Source of the DNA: Ancylobacter sp. IITR112
GTDB taxonomy: Bacteria > Pseudomonadota > Alphaproteobacteria > Rhizobiales > Xanthobacteraceae
Assembly (NCBI RefSeq): GCF_041415945.1
Contig: NZ_JBGCUS010000001.1
Location: 2,914,001 to 2,978,000, forward strand
DNA: 64,000 nucleotides
Direction of reading: 5' to 3'
Each line of letters begins with the position of its first letter. The first letter of the stretch is position 1. Positions 46,767 to 55,617 of the stretch are shown piece by piece. A model generated the notes under the pieces. That model did not search any database and was not told the origin of the DNA. It saw nothing but the letters and a program-made list of their open reading frames with translations. Both the position numbers and the translations under genes were made by a program.

Positions 46767-47341
46767 GATGTCCTCGAACGTTTCCCAACGTAAAGAGATC
46801 GAATAGTTTCTGTTTTCTTATTGAATGCCCGCTATGCACGCCCATACAGGCGGGTCATCAATCAGCCATTAAAACGACCATACTATGAATTTTGGGTAAT
46901 GCAAAATTTTGCATACCAGAAACCAGCGCCCTGTGCAGGACGCAGACTTACCTAACGGCACATTCCCATAGGGAATACTGTCCCGTTATTACCCAACGTC
47001 ACACATGTATTGACCTAGCGTCACATCCGGCTCCCCGGCGGGCGTCGCCGTCCGCCGCATACCGCCGGCACAATGATGCGGGCACGCGCGGCCCCGGTGA
47101 GACCGGGGAGAGCGGGGGAGCGCCGAGGGCGGGGCAGCACCGGCGGGGGCGCGCGGCCATCCGCAGCCTCCCGCATGGACATTCTGTATGTGTTATAAGA
47201 TGCTCACGATGCCTTGATCCACGGAGAGTCGCCGATCTTCCGGGCGAGGCCGCGTAAAGCGCCGGCAAAGCCGGCATCCCGCAGCACGCTGCGGCGACAA
47301 CAACAAGAACAATTCTTGAGCAACTGACGAGGAAACCGCCC
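46767..47341. other. Divergent control region between oxlT copy 2 and gntR1
   Basis: 575 bases with no convincing gene. It contains a perfect 16-bp palindrome (46899-46914) followed by GCATACCA, the palindrome TTCCC-ATA-GGGAA (46963-46975), GTCACA repeats at 46998-47030, and a weak heptad-operator-like sequence TGTATGTGTTATAAGA (47185-47200). Expression of oxlT2 and gntR1 is probably controlled here. Confidence 0.5.
46899..46914. promoter_or_regulatory. Perfect 16-bp palindrome ATGCAAAATTTTGCAT before oxlT copy 2
   Basis: Both halves are exact reverse complements with no spacer, in an AT-rich patch 133 bases before the oxlT2 start. Immediately followed by ACCAGA, so GCATACCA also forms a half site of the heptad operator. 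Likely binding site of one of the two GntR regulators. Confidence 0.5.
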
Positions 47342-48043
47342 GTGGAAAGCGCCGACACCCAGACGAGGCTGAACATCGCGCCTCTCGCCGCCAATACCAG
47401 CCTTCGCACGCTGGCCTATGACGCCATCAAGAAGGCCATCACCGAGATGGACATGTATGGCCAGGACAGCGAGATCCGGCTCGACGAGCGCCAGCTTTCG
47501 CACGATCTCGGCGTCAGCCGCACGCCCATCCGCGAGGCGCTGACGGTGCTCGAACAGGAAGGCTTCGTGCGCTCGGTGCCCCGGCGCGGCATCTTCGTGG
47601 TGCGCAAGTCCAAGCGCGAGATCATCGACATGATCATCGTCTGGGCGGCATTGGAGAGCATGGCCGCGCGCCTCGCCACCAGCCGCGCCAGCGACCGCGA
47701 CCTCGCGGAACTGCGCGAGATGTTCCACGATTTCGAGGCCGAGGCGCCGGCCGAGCACATGAACGAATATTCCAACGCCAATATCCGCTTCCACCAGACC
47801 ATCATCCGCCTCGGCGGCTGCGCCATGATCGGCGAGGTGACGGAGAATCTGTTCATCCATATCCGTGGCATCCGTGCCGTCTCGGTGCGGCAGGAGAACC
47901 GCTCGGAGCGCTCGCTGCAGGAGCACCGGGCGATCATCGCGGCGCTGGTCGCGCGCGACGCCGATCTCGCCGAACGCCTTGTGCGCGAGCACACGCTGGG
48001 CCTCGCCGCCCATGTGGAAAAGCACGGCCGCTTCCCCTCCTGA
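47342..48043 (+). CDS. GntR-family regulator, FCD subfamily (first of two)
   Basis: 233 residues; GTG start with GAGG about nine bases before it. An N-terminal winged helix-turn-helix (about 20-90: RTLAYDAIKKAITE, LGVSRTPIREALTVLEQEGFV, VPRRGIFVV). A C-terminal FCD effector domain (about 95-225) with metal/ligand residues in NANIRFHQTIIRL and EHRAIIAALVARDADLAERLVREHT. The position between oxlT2 and gntR2-oxc suggests control of oxalate genes. It is similar in layout to gntR2 but clearly diverged. Confidence 0.9.
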   Translation: MESADTQTRLNIAPLAANTSLRTLAYDAIKKAITEMDMYGQDSEIRLDERQLSHDLGVSRTPIREALTVLEQEGFVRSVPRRGIFVVRKSKREIIDMIIVWAALESMAARLATSRASDRDLAELREMFHDFEAEAPAEHMNEYSNANIRFHQTIIRLGGCAMIGEVTENLFIHIRGIRAVSVRQENRSERSLQEHRAIIAALVARDADLAERLVREHTLGLAAHVEKHGRFPS

Positions 48044-48469
48044 ACCGCCGGCCGGCGTGGTGCGCCGCACCCGGGCCGGCCGAGCGCGCACCCGCCGCCG
48101 CCACGTCGCGCCCGCCCCGTCCGGCGGCCGCGTCCGCGCGTCAAAGCCTTGCCGGGCAAGGCCCGGCGGCGCGCCGTCCCCGGCGGGTACCGGCATAAAC
48201 CTCCGTAGTGGAACGAACTTTTGACTGAGCACTGCAGCAAAGTGTTCAGACACTCTCGCCAGCCGTGTTCACCCGTGGTATATTGCATACGCAAGCGTGA
48301 CCCCGACCGGTTTACCGAAGGTCAGGAGGGTTCCGAGAAGGAGCGCGGCACGGGTGAGGAAAAGGAGCCGGAGGTGCCCCCGCAGCGGGGACAAGCGAAT
48401 TGACATGTTGGTATTTGGTATGCCACTTTTTCGGAAATCCACTGTGGGTTTTCCGCAGGGGACGCTTCC
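48044..48469. other. Control region before gntR2
   Basis: 426 bases. The first part is very GC-rich with no convincing gene. The second part has TTGCATACGCAA (48284-48295), a partial operator-like sequence GTGGTATATTGCATAC at 48275-48290, a TTGACA hexamer (48400-48405), and the full heptad operator at 48408-48425. Confidence 0.5.
48408..48425 (+). promoter_or_regulatory. GGTAT-heptad operator before gntR2-oxc
   Basis: TTGGTATTTGGTATGCCA: two GGTAT units seven bases apart, the second inside the near-palindrome TGGTATGCCA. It ends 44 bases before the gntR2 GTG and starts three bases after a TTGACA hexamer, so a bound protein would cover the promoter. 17 of 18 bases recur before panE (59588-59605) and 15 of 18 at 63897-63914. 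The symmetric core TGGTATRCCA resembles FadR/FCD-type GntR sites (TNGTNNNACNA). Confidence 0.6.
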
Positions 48470-49195
48470 GTGAGCAGCAAGGCCGTTGTGAGCAAGCCCT
48501 GGCAGAGCGGTGAGAATGGTCTGACCATCGAGCGCCTGCCGGCCAAGGAGAGCTTCAAGAGCAAGGCCTATGCCGCTCTCAAGGAAGCCATCACGAACAT
48601 GAATATTTACGGCTCGAGCGAGCCGATGCTGCTCGACGAGCGGGATATTTCCGAGCGTCTCGGCGCGAGCCGGACGCCGATCCGCGAGGCGGTCGCGATG
48701 CTGGAGCAGGAAGGCCTGCTCCGCGCCGTGCCCCGGCGGGGCATTATGGTTGTTCGCCGCTCCAAGGCCGAGATCATCCAGATGATCGAAGCCTGGGCGG
48801 CGCTGGAAAGCATGGCGGCCCGCCTCGCCACGCAGCGCGCAAGCGACGAGGCGATCGCCGAGCTGAGGACGTTGTTCAAGAAGTTCGATCTGGCGCGGAT
48901 CGAGCGTGACCGGTGCGACGAATATTCGAGTGCGAATATCGCGTTCCACCAGGCGCTGATCCGGCTGAGCGGCTCTTCGCTGCTCGTCGCGATGACGGAA
49001 AACCTGTTCTTCCATGTACGGGCCATCCGCCACCGCACGATCTTCGAGATGGACCGGGCGCAGCGTTCGGCCTCCGACCATCAGGAGATCATTCTTGCTC
49101 TCGAGGCGCGGGACGCGGACCGCGCCGAGCGTCTGGTACGCGACCACACGCTCCGGCTCGCCGAGCATGTCGAGAACCACGTAGACCTAGATTAG
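48470..49195 (+). CDS. GntR-family regulator, FCD subfamily (second of two)
   Basis: 241 residues; GTG start with AGGGG upstream. Winged helix-turn-helix at about 25-95 (SKAYAALKEAITN, LGASRTPIREAVAMLEQEGLL, VPRRGIMVV) and FCD domain at about 100-235 (NIAFHQALIRLSGSSLL, SDHQEIILALEARDADRAERLVRDHT). It is 43 bases upstream of oxc on the same strand and preceded by the heptad operator, so it likely regulates itself and oxc. The effector may be oxalate or oxalyl-CoA; this is inference. Confidence 0.9.
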   Translation: MSSKAVVSKPWQSGENGLTIERLPAKESFKSKAYAALKEAITNMNIYGSSEPMLLDERDISERLGASRTPIREAVAMLEQEGLLRAVPRRGIMVVRRSKAEIIQMIEAWAALESMAARLATQRASDEAIAELRTLFKKFDLARIERDRCDEYSSANIAFHQALIRLSGSSLLVAMTENLFFHVRAIRHRTIFEMDRAQRSASDHQEIILALEARDADRAERLVRDHTLRLAEHVENHVDLD

Positions 49196-49238
49196 GGCGG
49201 CATGAACCCGCCGAAGGACGTTTGGGAGGGAATACGGG

Positions 49239-50978
49239 ATGTCCGCAGTCGCACAGGTAATTGACGTGAATGCCGCCACCGAGACCGAACAGGATCTCAC
49301 CGACGGCTTCCACCTGGTCATTGATGCGCTCAAACTGAACGATATCGACACCATCTACGGCGTGCCCGGGATTCCGATCACGGACCTTGGCCGCATGGCG
49401 CAGGCCGAAGGCATCCGCGTCATCTCGTTCCGCCACGAGCAGAACGCCGGCAACGCCGCCGCCATCGCCGGCTTCCTGACCAAGAAGCCGGGCGTGTGCC
49501 TCACCGTCTCGGCGCCGGGCTTCCTCAACGGCCTCACCGCCCTGGCGAACGCCACCACCAACTGCTTCCCCATGATCCTCATCTCCGGCTCCTCCGAGCG
49601 CGAGATCGTCGACCTGCAGCAGGGCGACTATGAGGAAATGGACCAGCTCGCCATCGCCAAGCCGCTGTGCAAGGCCGCGTTCCGCGTGCTGCATGCGGCC
49701 GATATCGGCATCGGCGTCGCCCGCGCCATCCGCGCGGCGGTCTCCGGCCGTCCCGGCGGCGTGTATCTCGACCTGCCGGCCAAGCTGTTCTCGCAGGTGA
49801 TGGACGCCGATGCCGGCGCCAAGTCGCTGGTCAAGGTGATCGACGCCGCCCCGGCGCAGCTCCCCTCCCCGGCCGCGGTCACCCGCGCGCTCGACGTGCT
49901 GAAGTCGGCGAAGAAGCCGCTCGTCATCCTCGGCAAGGGCGCGGCCTACGCGCAGGCCGACGAGGCGATCCGCTCCTTCATCGAAACCTCCGGCATCCCC
50001 TTCCTGCCGATGTCGATGGCCAAGGGCCTGCTGCCCGACACCCATCCGCTCTCGGCCGGCGCCGCCCGCTCGACGGTGCTGAAGGATTCCGACGTGGTCG
50101 TCCTCGTCGGCGCCCGCCTCAACTGGCTGCTCTCGCATGGCAAGGGCAAGACCTGGGGCGATGCCCCGAAGAAGTTCATCCAGATCGACATCGAGCCCAA
50201 GGAAATGGATTCGAACGTCGAGATCGCGGCGCCGCTGGTCGGCGACATCGGCTCGGTGATCGAGGCCCTGAACGAGGGCATCAAGTCCGGCTGGACCGCC
50301 CCCTCGCAGGAGTGGATCGGCGCGATCAACGCCCGCAAGGAAGTCAACATCGGCAAGATGTCTCAGCGCCTGCTGAAGAACTCGACCCCGATGGACTTCC
50401 ACTCGGCTCTGGGTGCGCTCAAGCAGGTGATCAAGGAGCGTCCCGACGCGATCCTGGTCAATGAAGGCGCCAACACGCTCGACCTCGCCCGAGGCGTCAT
50501 CGACATGTATCAGCCGCGCAAGCGCCTGGATGTCGGCACCTGGGGCGTGATGGGCATCGGCATGGGCTTCGCCATCGCCGCCGCGGTGGAAACCGGCAAG
50601 CCGGTTCTGGCGGTCGAGGGCGACTCGGCCTTCGGCTTCTCCGGCATGGAGGTGGAGACGATCTGCCGCTACAACCTGCCGGTCTGCGTCGTTATCTTCA
50701 ACAATAACGGCATCTATCGCGGCACCGACACCGACCCGACCGGCCGCGATCCCGGCACCACCGTCTTCGTCGCCGACTCGCGCTACGACAAGATGATGGA
50801 AGCCTTCGGTGGCGTCGGCGTCCACGTCACCACCCCGGACGAGCTCAAGCGCGCCGTGGACGAGGCGATGGACAGCGGCAAGCCGACCCTCATCAACGCC
50901 GTGATCGACCCGGCCGCCGGCAGCGAAAGCGGCAATATCGGCAGCCTGAACCCGCAGAGCGTGGTGAAGAAGAAGTAA
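49239..50978 (+). CDS. oxc: Oxalyl-CoA decarboxylase
   Basis: 579 residues, close to the 568 of Oxalobacter Oxc. A thiamin-diphosphate enzyme: oxalyl-CoA to formyl-CoA and CO2. The conserved cofactor Glu is E67 in [12 protein letters not shown]. The ThDP/Mg motif is [20 protein letters not shown] followed by NNNGIY. CoA-contact and C-terminal segments ([17 protein letters not shown]) match the family. First enzyme gene after the two regulators and followed by frc; together they run the energy branch of oxalotrophy. Confidence 0.96.
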   Translation: MSAVAQVIDVNAATETEQDLTDGFHLVIDALKLNDIDTIYGVPGIPITDLGRMAQAEGIRVISFRHEQNAGNAAAIAGFLTKKPGVCLTVSAPGFLNGLTALANATTNCFPMILISGSSEREIVDLQQGDYEEMDQLAIAKPLCKAAFRVLHAADIGIGVARAIRAAVSGRPGGVYLDLPAKLFSQVMDADAGAKSLVKVIDAAPAQLPSPAAVTRALDVLKSAKKPLVILGKGAAYAQADEAIRSFIETSGIPFLPMSMAKGLLPDTHPLSAGAARSTVLKDSDVVVLVGARLNWLLSHGKGKTWGDAPKKFIQIDIEPKEMDSNVEIAAPLVGDIGSVIEALNEGIKSGWTAPSQEWIGAINARKEVNIGKMSQRLLKNSTPMDFHSALGALKQVIKERPDAILVNEGANTLDLARGVIDMYQPRKRLDVGTWGVMGIGMGFAIAAAVETGKPVLAVEGDSAFGFSGMEVETICRYNLPVCVVIFNNNGIYRGTDTDPTGRDPGTTVFVADSRYDKMMEAFGGVGVHVTTPDELKRAVDEAMDSGKPTLINAVIDPAAGSESGNIGSLNPQSVVKKK

Positions 50979-50986
50979 GTCAAACC

Positions 50987-51023
50987 GGGACGGGTGGGGA
51001 GCGGCAATTTCCCCACCCGTCCC
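50987..51023 (+). other. Strong 14-bp hairpin between oxc and frc
   Basis: GGGACGGGTGGGGA (50987-51000) pairs perfectly with TCCCCACCCGTCCC (51010-51023), loop of nine bases. There is no proper T run, so it is more likely an attenuator or mRNA 3'-end protector than a full terminator. It could set oxc and frc to different levels. Confidence 0.6.
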
Positions 51024-51081
51024 ATTCCCTAAGTAACAACGACACAACGGCGAAAAGCCGGGTCATCTTGAGAGGAACCCC

Positions 51082-52359
51082 ATGGGCAAGGCATTGGACG
51101 GCGTTCGCGTCCTCGATTTCACCCATGTTCAGTCCGGCCCCACCTGCACGCAGCTTCTCGCGTGGTTCGGTGCCGATGTGATCAAGGTAGAGCGCCCCGG
51201 CGAGGGTGACGTTACCCGCGCCCAATTGCGCGATGTCCCCAATGCGGACAGCCTCTACTTCACGATGCTGAACTCCAACAAGCGCTCCATCACGCTCGAC
51301 ACCAAGAATCCCGAGGGCAAGAAGGTCCTTGAGGAGCTGGTGAAGATCTGCGACGTGATGGTGGAGAATTTCGCCCCCGGCGCGCTCGACCGCATGGGCT
51401 TCTCCTGGGAGCGCATCCAGGAGCTGAACCCCCGCATCATCCTCGCCTCGGTGAAGGGCTTCGGCCCCGGCCCGTTCGAGGACTGCAAGGTCTATGAGAA
51501 CGTCGCCCAGTGCACCGGCGGTTCCGCCTCGACCACGGGTTTCCGCGACGGGCTGCCGCTCGTCACCGCCGCGCAGATCGGCGATTCCGGCACCGGCCTG
51601 CACCTCGCTCTCGGCATCGTCACCGCGCTCTACCAGCGCACCCTTACCGGCCGCGGCCAGAAGGTGCTCTGCGCCATGCAGGACGCGGTGCTGAATTTCT
51701 GCCGCGTGAAGATGCGCGACCAGCAGCGCCTCGATCGCGGCCCGCTGCGCGAATACAGCCAGTTCGGCGAGGGCTTCCCCTTCGGCGACACCGTGCCCCG
51801 CGCCGGCAATGATTCCGGTGGCGGCCAGCCCGGCCGCATCCTGAAGTGCAAGGGCTGGGAGACCGATCCCAACGCCTACATCTATTTCATCACCCAGGCG
51901 CCGGTCTGGGGGAAGATCTGCGATGTCATCGGCGAGCCGGAATGGAAGACCGATCCGAACTACGCCACGCCGGCCGCGCGCCTGCCGCACCTCAACGAGA
52001 TTTTCCACCGCATCGAATCGTGGACCATGGCCCACACCAAGTTCGAGGCGATGGAAATCCTCAACAAGGTCGACATTCCCTGCGGCCCGGTGCTCTCGAT
52101 GAAGGAGATCGCCGAGGACCAGTCGCTCTACGCGACCGGCACGCTGGTGGAGATCGACCACCCCACGCGCGGCAAGTACCTGACCGTCGGCAACCCGATC
52201 AAGCTGTCGGACAATGATGTCGAGGTCGAGCGCTCGCCGCTGCTGGGCGAGCACACCGAGGAAATCCTCGCCGAGGTTCTCGGCCTCGGCGGCGACGAGA
52301 TCGAGCGCATCAAGGCGTCCGGCGCGGTCGGCACCCCCGTGGCGCTGGCGGCGGAGTGA
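51082..52359 (+). CDS. frc: Formyl-CoA:oxalate CoA-transferase paralogue 1 (altered glycine loop)
   Basis: 425 residues; GAGG before the ATG. A class III CoA-transferase: moves CoA from formyl-CoA to oxalate. The catalytic Asp is D168 in [11 protein letters not shown], and Gln17 in THVQSGP is conserved. The mobile loop that is GGGG in Oxalobacter Frc reads DSGGGQP here (S245 replaces the first Gly). The loop gates the active site, so donor use may differ (for example succinyl-CoA). The next frc is canonical. Two hairpins separate them. Confidence 0.92.
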   Translation: MGKALDGVRVLDFTHVQSGPTCTQLLAWFGADVIKVERPGEGDVTRAQLRDVPNADSLYFTMLNSNKRSITLDTKNPEGKKVLEELVKICDVMVENFAPGALDRMGFSWERIQELNPRIILASVKGFGPGPFEDCKVYENVAQCTGGSASTTGFRDGLPLVTAAQIGDSGTGLHLALGIVTALYQRTLTGRGQKVLCAMQDAVLNFCRVKMRDQQRLDRGPLREYSQFGEGFPFGDTVPRAGNDSGGGQPGRILKCKGWETDPNAYIYFITQAPVWGKICDVIGEPEWKTDPNYATPAARLPHLNEIFHRIESWTMAHTKFEAMEILNKVDIPCGPVLSMKEIAEDQSLYATGTLVEIDHPTRGKYLTVGNPIKLSDNDVEVERSPLLGEHTEEILAEVLGLGGDEIERIKASGAVGTPVALAAE

Positions 52360-52687
52360 TCTTGCGCGCCTGAGGCGCCTCCCGGCGGCGGGAGGCGTCG
52401 CGTGACGATACGGGCATGGCGCGGGCGACCGCGCATGCCCGCAACGAGACATTCCGCCGGAAGGCCGCGCAAGGCGCGGCGCCGGCGGCATGTGAGGCCA
52501 GGGTGGACGAAAAGAAGTCGTGAATCGTTCCGAAGTCGATCACCCCCTGGGAGATGCCCGCCGGTGCTGAACAGCGCCGGGGAGCATGGGGAGACGAAAG
52601 CCCCTCATCCGCGGGATGGGGGCCTCAATCCGGCGGCAGGGTGAGCCTCCGTCCGGACTGTTAACGCGAAAAGGGAAGTCGACTACA
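52360..52687. other. Gap between the two frc genes with two hairpins
   Basis: 328 bases. Hairpin one is CGCCTCCC / GGGAGGCG (52376-52397). Hairpin two is CGGGCATG / CATGCCCG with an inner CGCGG / CCGCG stem (52411-52441). The rest, up to the second frc start, has no clear promoter or gene. These hairpins may separate expression of the two frc copies. Confidence 0.5.
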
Positions 52688-53938
52688 ATGTCTAAGCCCC
52701 TCGAAGGTATTAAGATCATCGATTTCACGCACGTTCAGGCCGGTCCGGCCTGCACGCAGCTTCTTGCCTGGTTCGGCGCCGACGTGATCAAGGTCGAGCG
52801 CCCCGGCGCGGGCGATGTCACGCGCTCGCAGCTGCGTCATGTCAAGGACGCCGACGCGCTGTACTTCACCATGCTGAACTCCAACAAGCGTTCGCTGACG
52901 CTCGACACCAAGACGGCGCAGGGCAAGGAAGTCCTGACCAAGCTGATCAAGGAGTCGGACGTGATGGTCGAGAATTTCGGCCCCGGCGCGCTCGACCGCA
53001 TGGGCTTCACCTGGGAGCACATCCAGTCGCTCAACCCGGGCATGATCCTCGCCTCGGTGAAGGGCTTCTCGGAAGGCCACGCCTATGAGGACCTGAAGGT
53101 CTACGAGAACGTGGCGCAGTGCGCGGGCGGCGCCGCCTCCACCACCGGCTTCTGGGATGGCCCCCCGACCGTGTCGGCCGCCGCTCTCGGCGATTCCAAC
53201 ACCGGCATGCACCTCGCCATCGGCATCCTGACCGCGCTGCACCAGAAGGTGAAGACCGGCAAGGGCCAGAAGGTCGCCGTGTCGATGCAGGATTCGGTGC
53301 TCAACCTCTGCCGCGTCAAGCTGCGCGACCAGCAGCGCCTCGACGCGCTGGGCTATCTCGAAGAGTACCCCCAGTACCCGCATGGCGAGTTCTCGGATGT
53401 CGTTCCGCGCGGCGGCAATGCCGGCGGCGGCGGTCAGCCGGGCTGGGTGCTGAAGTGCAAGGGCTGGGAGACCGACCCGAACGCTTACATCTACTTCACC
53501 ATTCAGGGCCATGCCTGGGCGCCGATCTGCAAGGCGCTGGGCAAGCCGGAATGGATCGACGATCCGGCCTACAACACCGCCGAGGCCCGTCAGGACAAGA
53601 TCTTCGACATCTTCGCCTTCATCGAGTCCTGGCTCGCCGACAAGACGAAGTTCGAGGCCATCGACATCCTGCGCAAGTTCGACATCCCCTGCGCCCCGGT
53701 GCTGTCGATGAAGGAAATCGCCAACGACCCGTCGCTGCGCAAGAGCGGCACCGTGGTCGAGGTCGATCACCCCAAGCTCGGCAAGTACCTGACCGTCGGC
53801 TCGCCGATCAAGTTCTCGGACGTGGAAGTCGAGGTCACCGCCTCGCCGCTGCTCGGCCAGCACACCAACGAAGTGCTCGCCCAGCTTGGCTATTCGCAGG
53901 AAGAAATCGCCGCGATGCACGACGCCAAGGCCGTCTGA
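52688..53938 (+). CDS. frc: Formyl-CoA:oxalate CoA-transferase paralogue 2 (canonical)
   Basis: 416 residues from the ATG at 52688. Very close to Oxalobacter Frc in all key parts: [13 protein letters not shown] with Gln17, catalytic D169 in [11 protein letters not shown], and the intact tetraglycine loop [10 protein letters not shown] (G246-G249). It activates oxalate with CoA from formyl-CoA and releases formate. No good ribosome site is visible (only AGGGAAG about ten bases upstream). It is followed by the terminator at 54118. Confidence 0.94.
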   Translation: MSKPLEGIKIIDFTHVQAGPACTQLLAWFGADVIKVERPGAGDVTRSQLRHVKDADALYFTMLNSNKRSLTLDTKTAQGKEVLTKLIKESDVMVENFGPGALDRMGFTWEHIQSLNPGMILASVKGFSEGHAYEDLKVYENVAQCAGGAASTTGFWDGPPTVSAAALGDSNTGMHLAIGILTALHQKVKTGKGQKVAVSMQDSVLNLCRVKLRDQQRLDALGYLEEYPQYPHGEFSDVVPRGGNAGGGGQPGWVLKCKGWETDPNAYIYFTIQGHAWAPICKALGKPEWIDDPAYNTAEARQDKIFDIFAFIESWLADKTKFEAIDILRKFDIPCAPVLSMKEIANDPSLRKSGTVVEVDHPKLGKYLTVGSPIKFSDVEVEVTASPLLGQHTNEVLAQLGYSQEEIAAMHDAKAV

Positions 53939-54117
53939 TCGTTACGGTCTGACCGGCTTCGGAGCGGCGCCCGCGCCGCTCCTTTTCCGCCTCGTGCGGT
54001 CCTATCGGCCTCCCTTTCACGCCGCGCGGCAGATGCGGCGGTGAGGGAAAAGCCCACGAGCCTCCCGGAGCAGGACGAAGGGTTCACCCAACGTTCGGTT
54101 CCTCCTAGGCGACTAAC

Positions 54118-54146
54118 GCCGGCGCTCATCGCGCCGGCTTTTTTTT
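54118..54146 (+). terminator. Rho-independent terminator of the oxc-frc region
   Basis: Perfect 8-bp stem GCCGGCGC / GCGCCGGC with loop TCATC, followed by eight T residues. About 180 bases after the frc2 stop. Confidence 0.9.
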
Positions 54147-54186
54147 GTCGAAGGGGATCGCGGCGGGCACCACCTGACGGCCCCTC

Positions 54187-54396
54187 ATCCCCGGGCTTGA
54201 CCCGGGGATCCCGCCTTCCGCAGAACGCGCGCGCCCGCAGCGGGATGGCCGGGCAAGCCCGGCCATGAGGGCCGTTGAGGGTTGGGCCTCAGGTCGTCAT
54301 CCCGGAAGGGCCAGCAGGCCCTATCCGGGATCGCCGCCAAATGAGGGCTGTTGCGGCGCGCGATCCCGGCCCGAAGGCTGTGCCTTCGTCCGGGAT
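54187..54396. repeat. Cluster of four REP-like hairpins
   Basis: ATCCCCGGG / CCCGGGGAT (54187-54209); ATGGCCGGGC / GCCCGGCCAT (54245-54266); ATCCCGGA...TCCGGGAT (54299-54331); ATCCCGG...CCGGGAT (54363-54396). These are alternating palindromes typical of rhizobial REP clusters and match the elements near 13354 and 14421. Confidence 0.75.
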
Positions 54397-54417
54397 GACG
54401 GCGGATCGACGCGGACC

Positions 54418-55236
54418 CTACCGCCCCGAATACTGCGTCGTCAGCCGCCGCGCCGCCTCGCGCACGCGGGCGCCGAGATCGGCGATGCGCTCGGGCGGCA
54501 TGCGCACGGTCGGGGCGGAGATCGAGATCGCCCCCACCGGCTCGCGCCATTCGTCCAGCACCGCCGCCGCCACGCAGCGCATGCCCGGCGTGTGTTCCTC
54601 GTCGTCGATGGAAAAGCCGCGCTCGGCGATCTCGGCGAGGTCGGCCTGCAAAGCCCGCCGGCTGATATGGGTGTGCTCGGTGAAGCGCTGCAGCTGATCG
54701 CCGCCGAGCCAGGCGCGCCGTGCCTCCGGGTTCATCGCCGAGAGAATGGCCTTGCCGCCGCCGGAAGCATGAATTGGCAGATCGCCGCCGATGCGGAAGA
54801 AGGCGCGCACCGCCGCGTGGCTTTCCACCTGCGCGACGCAGACGAGATGCGGCCCCTCGATCAGCGACAGGTTCACCGTCTCGTTCACCCCGTGCGAAAG
54901 CTCGCGTAGCAGCGCGCGCGCGATCTCGGGGAGCTTGCGGATGCGTAAGTAAGCCGAACCGACGCGGAACAGGCCGATGCCGACCATCCACAGCCCGGTC
55001 GCCGCGTCATGGCCGACAAGCCCGCGCCGCTCCAGTGTGGTGAGCAAACGGTGCACGGTGGAGGTCGGCAGTTCGGCGGCGCGCGCCACCTCGCTCAGGG
55101 TCAGGCCATCGGACAGCGCCAGCACTTCCAGGAGCGCGATGGCGCGGTCGAGCGACTGCACCTCGCCGCCGCCCTCGGTACCGGTCGCGGAGGAAGGGCG
55201 GCCGCGGCGGCGCACGGTCGGAACATCCTGATTCAT
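54418..55236 (-). CDS. IclR-family transcriptional regulator of the glyoxylate genes
   Basis: 272 residues; a near-perfect Shine-Dalgarno GGAGGTGATC precedes the ATG. N-terminal helix-turn-helix (about 25-85: LDRAIALLEVLALSDGLTLSEVARAAELPTSTVHRLL) and C-terminal IclR ligand domain (RIGGDLPIHASGGGKAIL, RGFSIDDEEHTPGMRCVAAAVLD). It is divergent from gcl-hyi-glxR and most likely controls them through the palindromes at 55411-55447. Glyoxylate is the usual effector in such systems. Confidence 0.92.
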   Translation of the reverse strand: MNQDVPTVRRRGRPSSATGTEGGGEVQSLDRAIALLEVLALSDGLTLSEVARAAELPTSTVHRLLTTLERRGLVGHDAATGLWMVGIGLFRVGSAYLRIRKLPEIARALLRELSHGVNETVNLSLIEGPHLVCVAQVESHAAVRAFFRIGGDLPIHASGGGKAILSAMNPEARRAWLGGDQLQRFTEHTHISRRALQADLAEIAERGFSIDDEEHTPGMRCVAAAVLDEWREPVGAISISAPTVRMPPERIADLGARVREAARRLTTQYSGR

Positions 55237-55617
55237 CCGCAGATCACCTCCGAAAGGGACAGCGCCCTCGCGCCGCCCGGGCGCACGCCCCCTCGCTTAT
55301 CCTATGTCACCGCCCGGCGAGAGGGCGTCCCCGCATAAAGGCGCATTCGCCGAATTTTCGCAAACCAGAAATATATCCCGTATTGCGGAAATGGACATGT
55401 CGTGGCATGTTTTCCGCGATTTCGGAAATTCATTCCGCAGTGCGGAAAGAATATTGCCGCTCCGCAGCATGCGCCCCGTCTCCTTCGAGCCGGCGCACAC
55501 AGGCGGAATCCGGCACCGGACAATGTTTTGAACAGGTCGGACAGGCCGGTGCCGGGCGCCGCCAGCCCCTCGAAAGGGGCGAGCCCCCGCCGTCCTGCGA
55601 CGCGAGGAGGAAGTGCC
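55237..55617. other. Divergent promoter region iclR / gcl
   Basis: 381 bases without a gene; AT-richer centre (55340-55470) with the operators described separately and the gcl ribosome site CGAGGAGGAAG at 55602-55612. Confidence 0.5.
55411..55447. promoter_or_regulatory. Tandem IclR-type operators before gcl
   Basis: TTTCCG-N6-CGGAAA (55411-55428) and the perfect TTCCGCA-G-TGCGGAA (55433-55447), plus a lone half site TGCGGAAAT at 55384-55392. Repeated TTCCG/CGGAA palindromes in the promoter divergent from an IclR gene are the expected arrangement of IclR binding. Confidence 0.6.

Larger units (their letters stand above)
53939..54417. other. Intergenic region between frc2 and the IclR gene
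   Basis: 479 bases without a gene. It holds the frc terminator (54118-54146) and a cluster of four REP-like hairpins (54187-54396), described separately. Confidence 0.6.

Noticed and set aside
46963..46975. TTCCC-ATA-GGGAA palindrome as a specific operator
   Set aside because: Only 5-bp arms and no second copy in the other oxalate promoters; kept only as part of the region description.
49089..51047. A 652-codon open frame antisense to oxc
   Set aside because: Same reason: mirror of a highly biased real coding sequence, with Asp/Gly/Ala/Arg-rich composition and no domain.
54187..54396. Possible CRISPR array
   Set aside because: The repeats are palindromes of differing sequence and spacing with no constant-length spacers, and no cas gene is nearby; they are REP-like hairpins.
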